64,000 bases of DNA, taken from Enterobacter wuhouensis. GTDB taxonomy: Bacteria; Pseudomonadota; Gammaproteobacteria; Enterobacterales; Enterobacteriaceae. Positions 55,930 to 64,000 of the stretch are shown here, piece after piece. The stretch is taken from contig NZ_SJOO01000002.1 of the NCBI RefSeq assembly GCF_004331265.1, positions 662,202 through 726,201 on the forward strand, written 5' to 3'. The notes beneath the pieces were generated by a model. It did no database searches, was not told the origin of the DNA, and saw nothing but the letters and a program-made list of their open reading frames with translations. The position numbers were made by a program, and so were the translations under genes. Numbering within the stretch: position 1 is the stretch's first letter; each line of letters opens with the position of its first letter.

Positions 55930-56646
55930 TCAGGGTTTTCGATACTGACGCGTTGCGCCAACGGTCTGGCGGATCTGCGATTTAGATTTGCTCTGCTTCA
56001 TCGGGTTGAGCGTAAGAGGGATTGTCCGCTTACGCGCGACGATAAACTGCATGCAGCCTAACGCTGGGAGATGGGTGCTAAGCACAACGCCGCCCTTTCT
56101 TGCCCAGGGCAATACCTGAAAACCACCGTAGCCGAGCACTTCAAAGTTCAGCAGTGAAAGCCAGTCGAGCTGGCGCATCATCGTAAACATCCGGCTGTCA
56201 TAGGGTGGCGTGCGGCGTAACACGGGGACGAGCTTTCGTAATCCCATCAGACTTAACGGATTGAACCCGCTAATCACCAGCCAGCCATCATCAATCAGCA
56301 CGCGATCGGCTTCGCGTAACAAACGATGCGGATCGCTACACCAGGGTAAGGTGTGGGCGAGCAGGCAGGCATCAATCGATTTTTCAGCAAAGGGAAGATG
56401 CAGGGGATCGGCTTTCACCTGAACCGGTGCACCATTGAGAGAGACATTAACCTGATGTGAGATAGCGCAGCTTTCGGTATTGATTTCCGCACTGAGATTG
56501 CCAATCTTAAGCAGGTGAAAGCCATACATTTTTGCGAGCCACGGCTTGAGCTGTTGCTCTAACGCCTCGCGATAGTATTCACCCCAGGGCAGTTCCGCCC
56601 AACGTTCCGGTGCTGTGACAGTCTGAGGTATCCTTGCCGGTTTCAT
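55930..56646 (-). CDS. yafS: SAM-dependent methyltransferase-like protein YafS
   Basis: A 238-residue protein. Start MKPARIPQTVTAPERW fits E. coli YafS better than the frame to 56661. VQVKADPLHLPFAEKSIDAC and DRVLIDDGWLVISGFNPLSL are methyltransferase core blocks, but motif I lacks the usual Gly-rich loop (HLLKIGNLSAEIN). Substrate unknown. Divergent from gloB across 32 bases. Confidence 0.9.
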   Translation of the reverse strand: MKPARIPQTVTAPERWAELPWGEYYREALEQQLKPWLAKMYGFHLLKIGNLSAEINTESCAISHQVNVSLNGAPVQVKADPLHLPFAEKSIDACLLAHTLPWCSDPHRLLREADRVLIDDGWLVISGFNPLSLMGLRKLVPVLRRTPPYDSRMFTMMRQLDWLSLLNFEVLGYGGFQVLPWARKGGVVLSTHLPALGCMQFIVARKRTIPLTLNPMKQSKSKSQIRQTVGATRQYRKP

Positions 56647-56678
56647 AAACGCACCCGCCACGCTATAAGAGGTAATGT

Positions 56679-57437
56679 ATGAATCTTATCAGTATTTCTG
56701 CTTTCCAGGACAATTACATCTGGGTTTTGGTCGATGACGCGCGCCGATGCATCATTGTCGATCCCGGAGAATCTGCCCCGGTTCTACGTGCCATCAATGA
56801 GAACGGCTGGCAGCCAGAGGCCATACTCCTCACCCATCATCATAACGATCACGTTGGTGGAGTATCCGAACTGCGCGCCCGGTTTCCGCATCTTGTGGTA
56901 TACGGGCCAGCAGAAACACAAGATAAAGGTACAACGCAAGTAGTCGAAGAAGGCGAAAATATCCTCATACTGGGGTGGGAATTTTCCGTATTTGCTACAC
57001 CAGGTCACACTTCGGGACATCTCTGTTTCTACAGTAAACCTTATCTATTTTGCGGCGACACGCTGTTTTCTGGCGGCTGCGGCAGACTCTTTGAGGGTAC
57101 ACCTGAACAAATGCATCAGTCTTTACAAAAGATTAATGCACTTCCCGAGGATACGCTTATATGTTGCGCACATGAGTATACTTTAGGGAATATGAAGTTT
57201 GCCGTCAGCATTTTACCAGACGATCGTGCTATTCAGGATTATTATCAGGAAGTGAAGGAGTTACGTGCAAAAAACCAAAAAACACTACCCGTAATTCTGA
57301 AAAACGAGCGGAGAATAAATTTATTTTTACGAACTGATGATGTTGATTTAATTAATAAAATTAACCAAGAAACAAATTTGCAACAACCAGAACAGCGATT
57401 TGCATGGTTAAGGTCAAAGAAAGATAACTTCAGATAA
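56679..57437 (+). CDS. gloB: hydroxyacylglutathione hydrolase (glyoxalase II)
   Basis: A 252-residue metallo-beta-lactamase-fold enzyme releasing lactate and glutathione from S-lactoylglutathione, the second step of methylglyoxal detoxification. Metal ligands: [20 protein letters not shown] (His), [12 protein letters not shown] (Asp) and [10 protein letters not shown] (His). The 3' third is notably richer in A and T than the rest, with many Asn and Lys codons, but the frame is intact. Confidence 0.96.
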   Translation: MNLISISAFQDNYIWVLVDDARRCIIVDPGESAPVLRAINENGWQPEAILLTHHHNDHVGGVSELRARFPHLVVYGPAETQDKGTTQVVEEGENILILGWEFSVFATPGHTSGHLCFYSKPYLFCGDTLFSGGCGRLFEGTPEQMHQSLQKINALPEDTLICCAHEYTLGNMKFAVSILPDDRAIQDYYQEVKELRAKNQKTLPVILKNERRINLFLRTDDVDLINKINQETNLQQPEQRFAWLRSKKDNFR

Positions 57438-57505
57438 ATGCGGGTTGCCTTTTCAAAATTTCGCCGTTATCATCGCTCGTCTTTTAAGCAACTATTGACA
57501 CACAC

Positions 57506-58870
57506 ATGAAGGCAAAAGCGATATTACTCGCCTCTGTCCTGCTTGTAGGTTGCCAGTCGCAGACTGGCAACAACGTACAACAGCACGCACAGAGCCTTTC
57601 TGCAGCTGGTCAAGGGGAAGCAGGGAAGTTTACAAGTTCGGCGCGGTGGATGGACGATGGAACATCATTTGCGCAGGAACAGGACTTGTGGGCCTCTATT
57701 GGCGACGAGCTAAAGATGGGAATTCCGGAAAATACCCGGATTCGCGAACAGAAACAGAAGTATTTGAGAAATAAGAGCTATCTCCACGATGTAACGTTAC
57801 GGGCAGAGCCGTATATGTACTGGATAGCCGGGCAAGTTAAGAAACGTAACATGCCTATGGAGCTGGTACTCCTACCCATAGTGGAGAGCGCTTTTGACCC
57901 ACACGCAACGTCTGGCGCCAATGCCGCAGGCATCTGGCAGATCATTCCGAGCACAGGGCGCAATTATGGTTTGAAACAGACCCGCAGCTACGATGCGCGT
58001 CGTGATGTTGTCGCTTCAACGACAGCCGCTCTCGACATGATGCAACGTCTGAACAAGATGTTTGACGGCGACTGGTTGTTAACGGTCGCGGCGTATAACA
58101 GCGGCGAAGGTCGTGTAATGAAGGCAATGAAAGCGAACAAAGCGCGTGGTAAGTCCACCGATTTTTGGTCGCTCTCACTGCCTCAAGAAACGAAAATTTA
58201 CGTACCGAAGATGCTGGCCTTGAGCGATATTCTCAAGAACAGTAAGCGTTACGGTGTACAACTGCCAACACCAGACGAAAGTCGTGCACTGGCGCGCGTT
58301 CGCCTCAGCAGCCCGGTTGATATTCAACAGGTTGCCGATATGACGGGTATGTCGGTAAGTAAATTGAAAACCTTTAATGCAGGTGTTAAAGGCTCAACCC
58401 TGGGAGCAACTGGCCCACGGTATGTGATGGTTCCGCAGAAACATGCAGAGCAGTTACGCGAGTCTTTAGCTTCGGGTGAAATTGCCGCCGTTCAGTCAAC
58501 GCTGATCGCGGATGCTTCATCAGTCAGCAGCCGCAGCTATAAGGTTCGTTCAGGCGATACGCTTTCGGGCATTGCATCACGTCTTGGCGTGAATTCAAAA
58601 GATCTGCAGCAGTGGAACAACCTGCGCGGTTCAAGTCTGAAAGTGGGTCAAACTCTGACGGTTGGTGCAGGTAGCAGCGCACAGCGTCTCGCCAAAAACA
58701 GCGATAGCATTACCTATCGCGTGCGTAAAGGTGATTCGCTGTCCAGTATCGCTAAACGACACGGCGTGAACATCAAAGATGTGATGCGCTGGAACAACGA
58801 TACTGACAATCTGCAACCAGGCGACCAGCTCACGCTGTTTGTGAAAAACAGCGCTACGCCAGACTCCTGA
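57506..58870 (+). CDS. mltD: membrane-bound lytic murein transglycosylase D
   Basis: A 454-residue outer-membrane lipoprotein (lipobox LLVG-C, Cys16) that cleaves glycan strands to 1,6-anhydromuropeptides. The SLT domain (about residues 105-240) has VESAFDPHATSGANAAGIWQ with the catalytic Glu, and VAAYNSGEGRVMKAMKANKA. Two LysM repeats bind peptidoglycan: SYKVRSGDTLSGIASRLGVN (about 345) and TYRVRKGDSLSSIAKRHGVN (about 405). Confidence 0.97.
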   Translation: MKAKAILLASVLLVGCQSQTGNNVQQHAQSLSAAGQGEAGKFTSSARWMDDGTSFAQEQDLWASIGDELKMGIPENTRIREQKQKYLRNKSYLHDVTLRAEPYMYWIAGQVKKRNMPMELVLLPIVESAFDPHATSGANAAGIWQIIPSTGRNYGLKQTRSYDARRDVVASTTAALDMMQRLNKMFDGDWLLTVAAYNSGEGRVMKAMKANKARGKSTDFWSLSLPQETKIYVPKMLALSDILKNSKRYGVQLPTPDESRALARVRLSSPVDIQQVADMTGMSVSKLKTFNAGVKGSTLGATGPRYVMVPQKHAEQLRESLASGEIAAVQSTLIADASSVSSRSYKVRSGDTLSGIASRLGVNSKDLQQWNNLRGSSLKVGQTLTVGAGSSAQRLAKNSDSITYRVRKGDSLSSIAKRHGVNIKDVMRWNNDTDNLQPGDQLTLFVKNSATPDS

Positions 58871-58887
58871 TTACACGATCCCGGATA

Positions 58888-58918
58888 AAAAGGCACCGAT
58901 TCCCCCGGTGCCTTTTTT
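58888..58918 (+). terminator. mltD terminator
   Basis: AAAAGGCACCG pairs with CGGTGCCTTTT and is followed by more T, 18 bases after the mltD stop; the symmetry may also serve the convergent yafE. Confidence 0.9.
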
Positions 58919-58921
58919 GTT

Positions 58922-59695
58922 TTACCCTGCTTTTTGCGCTTCGGCCATGATCGTATCGCTGGTAAACGATCCATCTTCCTGCAGTTCAAAGTAGGCCTTC
59001 ACCTCCGCAGAAGCACTCTCCTGATACCTCCGAATGGCCTGACTTAAGGCATCAGGCGTGCGCATACGCGCAATCCACGAACTGAATTCCAGCGGCAGCC
59101 GGTCTGTTATCAATGAGCGCGAAATCAAACCGGCTTCGGTGATAAACGACAACCACTCCCCGCTGGAATAATTTTGTACATGGGACGTATCGCGCAGAGC
59201 TTCTACCGTCTGCAGCCAGATATTACGAACCGGATGCCCCGGAGACATCACGTCCATGATGATGAAAATCCCCCCCGGCTTGAGTACACGCTTCACTTCC
59301 CGCAATGCCTGCCCCACATCATGCCAATGGTGTGCGGAGTAGCGACTGATGACAACGTCAAAGGATGCATCCTCAAAGGGTAAGGATTCGGCGTAGCCCT
59401 GACGGGTGGTGACGTTGCTCAGCCCTTTGGCTTTTGCGGCCTCAGCTACCACCTCCAGCATCTGGCTGGATAAATCATATGCCGTGACCTGAGACACCTG
59501 CTGCGCAGCGGTAAAGCTGGCGTGCCCTGCCCCACAGCCTAAATCCAGCGCCTTTGCCTGAGGGAATGCCTTCAGACGCTCCCCCAGACGAACCAGATCA
59601 TTGCCAGAAGCATGCACGGCGCTGCTCAGATAGGCGCTTGCCTGAGAGCCAAACTGTTTTTCTACGTTGTCATGATGGGAATATGTTGTTGTCAT
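58922..59695 (-). CDS. yafE: class I SAM-dependent methyltransferase YafE
   Basis: A 257-residue methyltransferase. The ATG at 59695 (MTTTYSHHDNVEKQFGSQAS) follows AAGGACAG and fits the UbiE/YafE family; the frame to 59755 is non-family. Motif I is ALDLGCGAGHASFTAAQ, with YDLSSQMLEVV and LREVKRVLKPGGIFIIMDVM. Substrate unknown. It follows yafD by 78 bases and may share its transcript. Confidence 0.9.
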   Translation of the reverse strand: MTTTYSHHDNVEKQFGSQASAYLSSAVHASGNDLVRLGERLKAFPQAKALDLGCGAGHASFTAAQQVSQVTAYDLSSQMLEVVAEAAKAKGLSNVTTRQGYAESLPFEDASFDVVISRYSAHHWHDVGQALREVKRVLKPGGIFIIMDVMSPGHPVRNIWLQTVEALRDTSHVQNYSSGEWLSFITEAGLISRSLITDRLPLEFSSWIARMRTPDALSQAIRRYQESASAEVKAYFELQEDGSFTSDTIMAEAQKAG

Positions 59696-59773
59696 CTTAC
59701 TGTCCTTTTGTTGTTTAAAAAAATAAAGGGCAGCTCCCGCACAGGCCTGCCCCACGGCAGACCTGACACACCA

Positions 59774-60589
<816 letters not shown>

Positions 60590-60590
60590 C

Positions 60591-60635
60591 TATAACGTGA
60601 ACCAGCCCGGAAAACGGACTGGTTCTAATGTTATA
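60591..60635. terminator. long interrupted hairpin between yafD and the MFS gene
   Basis: TATAAC, GAACCAG and CCG pair with CGG, CTGGTTC and GTTATA. It lies just upstream of the yafD start and 77 bases after the MFS-gene stop. No strong T-run, so it may be a transcript-end stabiliser or an operator rather than a full terminator. Confidence 0.5.
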
Positions 60636-60711
60636 GGGACTTTAGGTCACACTTTCAACGCAATTTCTCAGAAAGCGCTTTCCAGTTTTGTAAGCAAGCA
60701 CTTACTGATAT

Positions 60712-61887
60712 TTATCCGAGCGCCACGCGAGCAGGTTTATCAAGACGTCCACTCAGGCCAATCAGCAGGAAGGCAGCCAGAACAATCGCAGCACCAATCC
60801 ATGGCGTTTGGGTCAGGCCAAAGTGTTCAACAGTTTGTCCGCCAATAATGGAGCCGATCGCAATACCAATGTTAAACGCGGCAATATTCAAACCCGATGC
60901 CACGTCCACCGCGTTCGGCGTGTACTGCTCGGCTTTCTGCACCACGTAGACCTGTAGCCCCGGCACGTTACCAAAGGCAAATATCCCCATCACCAGAACG
61001 GTGACCAGCGCAGCATATTGCATGGATGCCGTGAACTGGAAGATCAATAGCAGAACGACCAGTGCCGCAAAGATGAACTTCAGAGCGGGTACTGCGCCAT
61101 GTTTATCTGCAAGCTTGCCGCCCCAGATATTACCGATTGCGACTGAGATACCGTAGCCGAGCAAAATCCAGCTCACGGCACTGGGGGAGAAGCCCGCCAG
61201 GTCTTGCATCATCGGCGCCAGGAAGGTGAAAGCGGTGAACACGCCGCCATAGCCCAGCGCGGTAACGGCATAGATGAGCAGCAGGCGCGGATGTGTCAGT
61301 ACCTTTATCTGATCGCTCAGGCGTGCGCTCGCCCGACCCGGAATATTTGATGGCACCAACAGCATACTGGCGACCAGCGCAATCACGCCCAGCAGAGATA
61401 CGGCGAGGAAGGTTTCACGCCAGCCGAAGTGCTGTCCGATAAATGTTCCCAAAGGCACGCCGGTCACCAGCGCCACCGTTAATCCACCAAACATAATTGC
61501 AATGGCTGACGCCGCTTTCTCTTTAGGCACCAGGCTTGTTGCAATGGTTGAACCGATGGAGAAGAACACGCCGTGCGCGAGGCCGGTGAGCAGCCGGGCA
61601 ATAACCAGAGTCGTGTAATCCGGCGCCTGCCAGGCCAGAAGGTTGCCAGCGGTAAAAAGCACCATCAGGGCAATCAGCAGTTGTTTACGGGGGAAACGCC
61701 CGGTCAGCGCCGTCAATACTGGCGCACCGACGGCGACGCCCAATGCGTAGATTGACACCAGCAGTCCGGCCGAGGGCAACGAAATAGCAAGTTGATGAGC
61801 GATGGTAGGAACCAGTCCTACAATAACGAACTCGGTCGTGCCTATCGCAAAGGCACTGATCGTGAGGGCAAGTAGCGCCAGTGGCAT
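60712..61887 (-). CDS. MFS transporter, DHA1 family (YdhP/AraJ-like)
   Basis: A 391-residue inner-membrane protein with 12 predicted helices. It starts MPLALLALTISAFAIGTTEF, the typical FxxGTxEF opening of sugar/drug efflux proteins of this group; TGRFPRKQLLIALMVL is the loop 2-3 motif, and GLTVALVTGVPLGTFIGQHF in helix 5 is motif C, marking an exporter. E. coli has no gene here between yafD and yafC. It is divergent from the LysR gene yafC, so that regulator may control it. Substrate unknown. Confidence 0.9.
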   Translation of the reverse strand: MPLALLALTISAFAIGTTEFVIVGLVPTIAHQLAISLPSAGLLVSIYALGVAVGAPVLTALTGRFPRKQLLIALMVLFTAGNLLAWQAPDYTTLVIARLLTGLAHGVFFSIGSTIATSLVPKEKAASAIAIMFGGLTVALVTGVPLGTFIGQHFGWRETFLAVSLLGVIALVASMLLVPSNIPGRASARLSDQIKVLTHPRLLLIYAVTALGYGGVFTAFTFLAPMMQDLAGFSPSAVSWILLGYGISVAIGNIWGGKLADKHGAVPALKFIFAALVVLLLIFQFTASMQYAALVTVLVMGIFAFGNVPGLQVYVVQKAEQYTPNAVDVASGLNIAAFNIGIAIGSIIGGQTVEHFGLTQTPWIGAAIVLAAFLLIGLSGRLDKPARVALG

Positions 61888-61956
61888 AAAATACTCCGTC
61901 TCTTCAGGATTAAGATGACAGGCAGTATGCGCCGGTGGTTAAATAACAAAAATGGT

Positions 61957-61977
61957 CAAAATATCAATTGAATTTTG
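61957..61977. promoter_or_regulatory. CAAAAT-N9-ATTTTG dyad between the MFS and yafC genes
   Basis: A 6+9+6 inverted repeat in the 104-base divergent intergenic region, 15 bases before the yafC start. LysR-type regulators often bind AT-rich dyads of about this size between their own gene and a divergent target. Confidence 0.4.
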
Positions 61978-61991
61978 CGGATGAGGCAACA

Positions 61992-62897
61992 ATGAAAGCA
62001 ACATCGGAAGAGCTGACAATCTTTGTCGCCGTCGTCGAAAGCGGCAGCTTTAGCCGTGCAGCCGAACAGCTGGGGCAAGCTAACTCGGCTATAAGCCGCT
62101 CGGTGAAAAAACTTGAGATGAAGCTTGGGGTGAGCCTCCTCAACCGAACAACGCGCCAGCTGAGCCTGACGGAAGAAGGAGAGCGCTATTTCAGACGCGT
62201 GCAGTCTGTTCTGCAGGAGATGGCGGCGGCTGAAACCGAGATTATGGAATCCCGCAGTACGCCGCGGGGGCTTCTGCGTATCGATGCAGCCACCCCTGTC
62301 GTGCTGCACTTTCTGATGCCGTTGATTAAACCTTTCCGCGAACGTTATCCTGAGATGACGCTCTCGCTGGTTTCCTCTGAGACATTTATCAATCTTATTG
62401 AACGAAAGGTCGACGTCGCCATCCGGGCGGGAACCTTAACGGACTCCAGCCTGCGCGCCCGTCCGCTGTTCACCAGCTACCGTAAAATAATCGCGTCGCC
62501 AGAGTATATCGCTGAACATGGGAAACCGGAGACGGTGGAAGATCTTAAGCAGCACCTGTGCCTGGGCTTTACAGAGCCCGTCTCGCTGAATACCTGGCCT
62601 GTAGCCTGCCGTGACGGCCAGCTTCATGAAATCAGCTGCGGACTATCATCCAACAGCGGGGAAACGCTGAAGCAGCTGTGTCTTACAGGGAATGGTATCG
62701 CCTGCTTATCGGATTACATGATTGATAAGGAGATTGCACGCGGTGAACTTGTGGAGCTGATGGCCGATAAGCGCCTGCCGGTTGAGATGCCTTTTAGCGC
62801 GGTCTATTACAGTGACAGAGCGGTCAGCACGCGCATACGCGCCTTTATCGACTTCCTGAGCGAACATATAAAAACAGCTCCGAAAGGAGCTGTGTGA
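61992..62897 (+). CDS. yafC: LysR-family regulator YafC
   Basis: A 301-residue regulator. Start [20 protein letters not shown] (ATG 61992) matches E. coli YafC; eight codons of open frame upstream are dropped. Winged helix: [20 protein letters not shown]. Effector domain with [20 protein letters not shown] and [20 protein letters not shown]. In E. coli it adjoins yafD; here an MFS exporter gene has been placed between, and the divergent arrangement suggests it as a target. Confidence 0.92.
   Translation: MKATSEELTIFVAVVESGSFSRAAEQLGQANSAISRSVKKLEMKLGVSLLNRTTRQLSLTEEGERYFRRVQSVLQEMAAAETEIMESRSTPRGLLRIDAATPVVLHFLMPLIKPFRERYPEMTLSLVSSETFINLIERKVDVAIRAGTLTDSSLRARPLFTSYRKIIASPEYIAEHGKPETVEDLKQHLCLGFTEPVSLNTWPVACRDGQLHEISCGLSSNSGETLKQLCLTGNGIACLSDYMIDKEIARGELVELMADKRLPVEMPFSAVYYSDRAVSTRIRAFIDFLSEHIKTAPKGAV
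62869..62893 (-). terminator. dkgB terminator inside the yafC 3' end
   Basis: On the minus strand ACAGCTCC-tttc-GGAGCTGT followed by TTTTA, starting 34 bases after the dkgB stop and lying within the last codons of the convergent yafC gene. Confidence 0.8.
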
Positions 62898-62926
62898 GGG
62901 TTTTGGGTACAGAGGGAGGGTGAGTA

Positions 62927-63730
62927 TTAATCCCAGTCTGGCGCTAACCCTTCCGGGCTCACCAGGCGATCGTTGCAATCCAGGGCGGCGATAGCTTTTT
63001 TGTCTTCTTCGTCCAGCTTGAGATCCATCGCGAGCAGGTTGCTTGCCAGGTTTTCACGTCTGGTTGAGGACGGGATCACGGCATAACCTTCACCGATCGC
63101 CCATGCCAGAATAACCTGCGCAGCAGTGGCGTTGTGTTTCTCTGCAATGCGAATAATCACCTCATCCTTCAACGCCTTACCGTAGGCCAGCGTCATGTAA
63201 GAGGTAATGTGGATACCGTGCTGTTTGGCCCAGTCCACCACTTTGTGGTTTTGCAGGTACGGTGACAGTTCAATCTGGTTGGTGGCGATGTTTTCTGCCC
63301 CCACAGCCGCAATCGCTCTTTCCATCAGCGGGATAGTGAAGTTGGAGATCCCAATTTCACGGGTTAATCCCTCTTTCTTCGCTTCGAGCAGTGCCTGCAT
63401 GAACTCTTCTACAGAGACTGTATCATTGGGTGATGGCCAGTGGATCAGCGTCAGATCCACGTAGTCTGTACACAGTTTCTTCAAACTTTCTTTCAGGCTC
63501 GGGATCAGCTTATCTTTGCTGAGGTTCTCAATCCAGATTTTCGTGGTGATGAAAAGCTCGTTACGCGGCACACCGCTTTCTTCGATGGCCTGGCCGACGG
63601 CAGCTTCATTATCGTAAATCTGTGCCGTATCAACGGTACGATAGCCCAGCTCAAGCGCAGTTTTTACGGATGCGATAACAACGTCGTCTTTCAGGCGGAA
63701 AGTGCCCAGACCAAATGCAGGGATAGCCAT
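62927..63730 (-). CDS. dkgB: 2,5-diketo-D-gluconate reductase B (aldo-keto reductase)
   Basis: A 267-residue NADPH-dependent reductase that also reduces methylglyoxal. Aldo-keto tetrad: Asp in [13 protein letters not shown] with Tyr of QIYDNE, Lys in [11 protein letters not shown], His in [29 protein letters not shown] and the NADPH-binding [20 protein letters not shown] are present. The ORF track-independent start [16 protein letters not shown] follows AAAGAGGAAT. Confidence 0.95.
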   Translation of the reverse strand: MAIPAFGLGTFRLKDDVVIASVKTALELGYRTVDTAQIYDNEAAVGQAIEESGVPRNELFITTKIWIENLSKDKLIPSLKESLKKLCTDYVDLTLIHWPSPNDTVSVEEFMQALLEAKKEGLTREIGISNFTIPLMERAIAAVGAENIATNQIELSPYLQNHKVVDWAKQHGIHITSYMTLAYGKALKDEVIIRIAEKHNATAAQVILAWAIGEGYAVIPSSTRRENLASNLLAMDLKLDEEDKKAIAALDCNDRLVSPEGLAPDWD

Positions 63731-63857
63731 ATGATTCCTCTTTAATAATCGTGTTCGTAAGCTGAGGAAGATTATGGCTGGTGCGGTTATGCAGAAAAAG
63801 AGCGTAAAACGCAGAGGATTTTTGCTTATTTAGCAAAAATGATGCAGCAGATAAGAA

Positions 63858-63887
63858 AAAAGCCCTGAGCGTTAGCTCAGGGCTTTT
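63858..63887. terminator. terminator after the second tRNA-Asp
   Basis: AAAAGCCCTGAGC-gtta-GCTCAGGGCTTTT, symmetric and followed by T on both strands; it begins seven bases after the tRNA 3' end and separates it from dkgB. Confidence 0.9.
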
Positions 63888-63893
63888 AATAAG

Positions 63894-63970
63894 TGGCGGA
63901 ACGGACGGGACTCGAACCCGCGACCCCCTGCGTGACAGGCAGGTATTCTAACCGACTGAACTACCGCTCC
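63894..63970 (-). tRNA. aspU: tRNA-Asp (anticodon GUC), second copy
   Basis: Same 77-nucleotide sequence as the copy at 54458-54534. In E. coli aspU lies between dkgB and the 3' end of the rrnH rRNA operon; the right edge of the window is the expected side for a 5S rRNA gene, which is not visible within the 30 remaining bases. Confidence 0.95.
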
Positions 63971-64000
63971 ACCGAAGACTTTTGTAACCACCGGATTTAC

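Overview
The window is chromosomal DNA of a gamma-proteobacterium in the family Enterobacteriaceae. Gene order and protein similarity fit the Enterobacter/Lelliottia/Klebsiella part of the family better than Escherichia: the proBA-phoE-crl-frsA-gpt-pepD-dinB and gmhA-fadE-yafV blocks follow the E. coli order, but a complete nqrABCDEF-nqrM operon sits between dinB and dpaA, and a peptide transporter operon sits between yafV and dnaQ. The assignment rests on recognising families by eye; no search was run.

Bases 1 to about 24,050 are a genomic island joined to the 3' end of a tRNA-Thr gene (thrW) beside proA, the site CP4-6 occupies in E. coli K-12. The distal end carries an integrase C-terminus and a yagN/alpA/yagM/yagL/yagK-like replication and regulation block (1-3,560). 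A scrap zone follows: an IS903-type fragment, a Tn3-family tnpA fragment and an EAL phosphodiesterase cut at its N-terminus (3,870-5,670). Next comes the CP4 core read leftwards: YfjP GTPase, three secreted or lipid-anchored proteins, DUF932, ArdB-type antirestriction, RadC-like, DUF987 and the CbeA/CbtA type IV toxin-antitoxin pair (5,640-11,930). A chaperone-usher fimbrial operon with its own LuxR-type regulator occupies 12,860-19,405. The proximal end is heavily eroded (20,200-23,950): a solute-binding-protein pseudogene, the repeat-bearing end of a transposon with an AAA+ ATPase, a group II intron maturase fragment, an IS3-family end and a DUF4942 gene.

Bases 24,050 to 64,000 are core chromosome: proline synthesis (proA, proB), the phosphate-limitation porin phoE with a Pho box, crl, frsA, gpt, pepD, dinB with a LexA box, a degenerate GDPD-family periplasmic protein, the sodium-pumping NADH:quinone reductase operon, dpaA, yafJ, gmhA, fadE with a FadR site, yafV, then the transporter operon, two tRNA-Asp genes, dnaQ/rnhA, yafS, gloB, mltD, yafE, yafD, an MFS exporter, yafC and dkgB.

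The most interesting unit is the seven-gene operon at 46,298-54,072 (GntR regulator, two ABC ATPases, binding protein, two permeases, and a gamma-glutamyltransferase without a signal peptide). Its upstream region holds two TGCAC-N7-GTGCA sites in tandem, matching the NtrC consensus, and a TGG-N9-TTGCT sigma-54 promoter, with perfect palindromes overlying the promoter and the predicted start. I read this as a nitrogen-controlled route that imports gamma-glutamyl compounds or short peptides and cleaves them in the cytoplasm.
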